Program-made: the position numbers and the translations under genes
DNA from: Pyrocephalus nanus
Lineage: Eukaryota; Chordata; Aves; Passeriformes; Tyrannidae
Direction of reading: 5' to 3'
NCBI GenBank assembly: GCA_038380795.1
Contig: CM076260.1
Location: 9,254,033 to 9,318,032, forward strand
DNA: 64,000 nt
The notes under the pieces: model-generated
Seen by the model: the letters and a program-made list of their open reading frames with translations, nothing else
The model's database searches: none
Told to the model about the DNA's origin: nothing
In this document: positions 63,861 to 64,000 of the stretch, piece after piece
Numbering within the stretch: position 1 is the first letter of the stretch
How the letters are laid out: each line of letters opens with the position of its first letter

Positions 63861-64000
63861 GGCGTATGTTCATGCACGGTGTTGAACTCATTCTGCTGAG
63901 AACAATGAATTTATTTTTGTTTATGGCCACATGCAGGCGTGGTTTTAGGTGTACATCACTGATCCACCACAGAGAGCATAGATGACAAAAATAGCCTTCC

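Noticed and set aside
1..64000. CRISPR arrays, operons, prophage or defence-island features.
   Set aside because: No regularly spaced direct repeats or bacterial gene organisation; the window is vertebrate nuclear DNA.

Overview
The window looks like a stretch of a bird nuclear chromosome. It is AT-rich, contains one vertebrate-style gene with a CpG-island promoter, and is scattered with CR1 LINE 3' ends (CR1 is the dominant retrotransposon of birds). It also holds a solo LTR of an avian ERVL-like endogenous retrovirus. I see no bacterial, organellar or plasmid features. The species cannot be named from the sequence alone.

The only protein-coding gene I can support is TDRD15, on the minus strand. 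Its whole coding sequence, 1992 codons, sits in one uninterrupted exon (28,797 down to 22,819) and encodes eight extended Tudor domains. A splice acceptor lies 5 bases before the ATG. A strong splice donor at 31,988/31,987 leads back to a GC-rich, CpG-rich promoter (about 31,830-32,215) with NRF1-like and YY1-like sites. Intron 1 (about 3.2 kb) carries a CR1 copy on the opposite strand. Downstream, poly(A) signals near 21.45 kb and a cluster near 20.0 kb suggest a 3' UTR of 1.4 to 2.8 kb.

The flanks are gene-poor. Left of the gene (1-20 kb) are two CR1 3' ends, one ancient CR1/L3-like remnant, a solo LTR with a near-perfect 5-bp target duplication, and simple repeats. Right of the gene (32-64 kb) are a G/T-rich low-complexity tract beside the promoter, a strong CTCF-like site at 36.09 kb and a short CR1 end. 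Further right are a 1.45-kb CR1 whose endonuclease region is joined to its 3' end with most of the reverse transcriptase missing, two copies of an old palindromic interspersed element, and a CR1 nested inside another CR1 at the right edge.

In mammals TDRD15 lies next to APOB in a divergent arrangement and borders a gene desert. If that synteny holds here, APOB would lie beyond the right edge and the right half of the window would be the APOB-TDRD15 intergenic space. No APOB exon was recognised. I found no convincing new multi-gene system. The most interesting signals are the uneven preservation of the methylarginine-binding cages in TDRD15, the possible chromatin boundary around the gene, and the palindromic repeat family.
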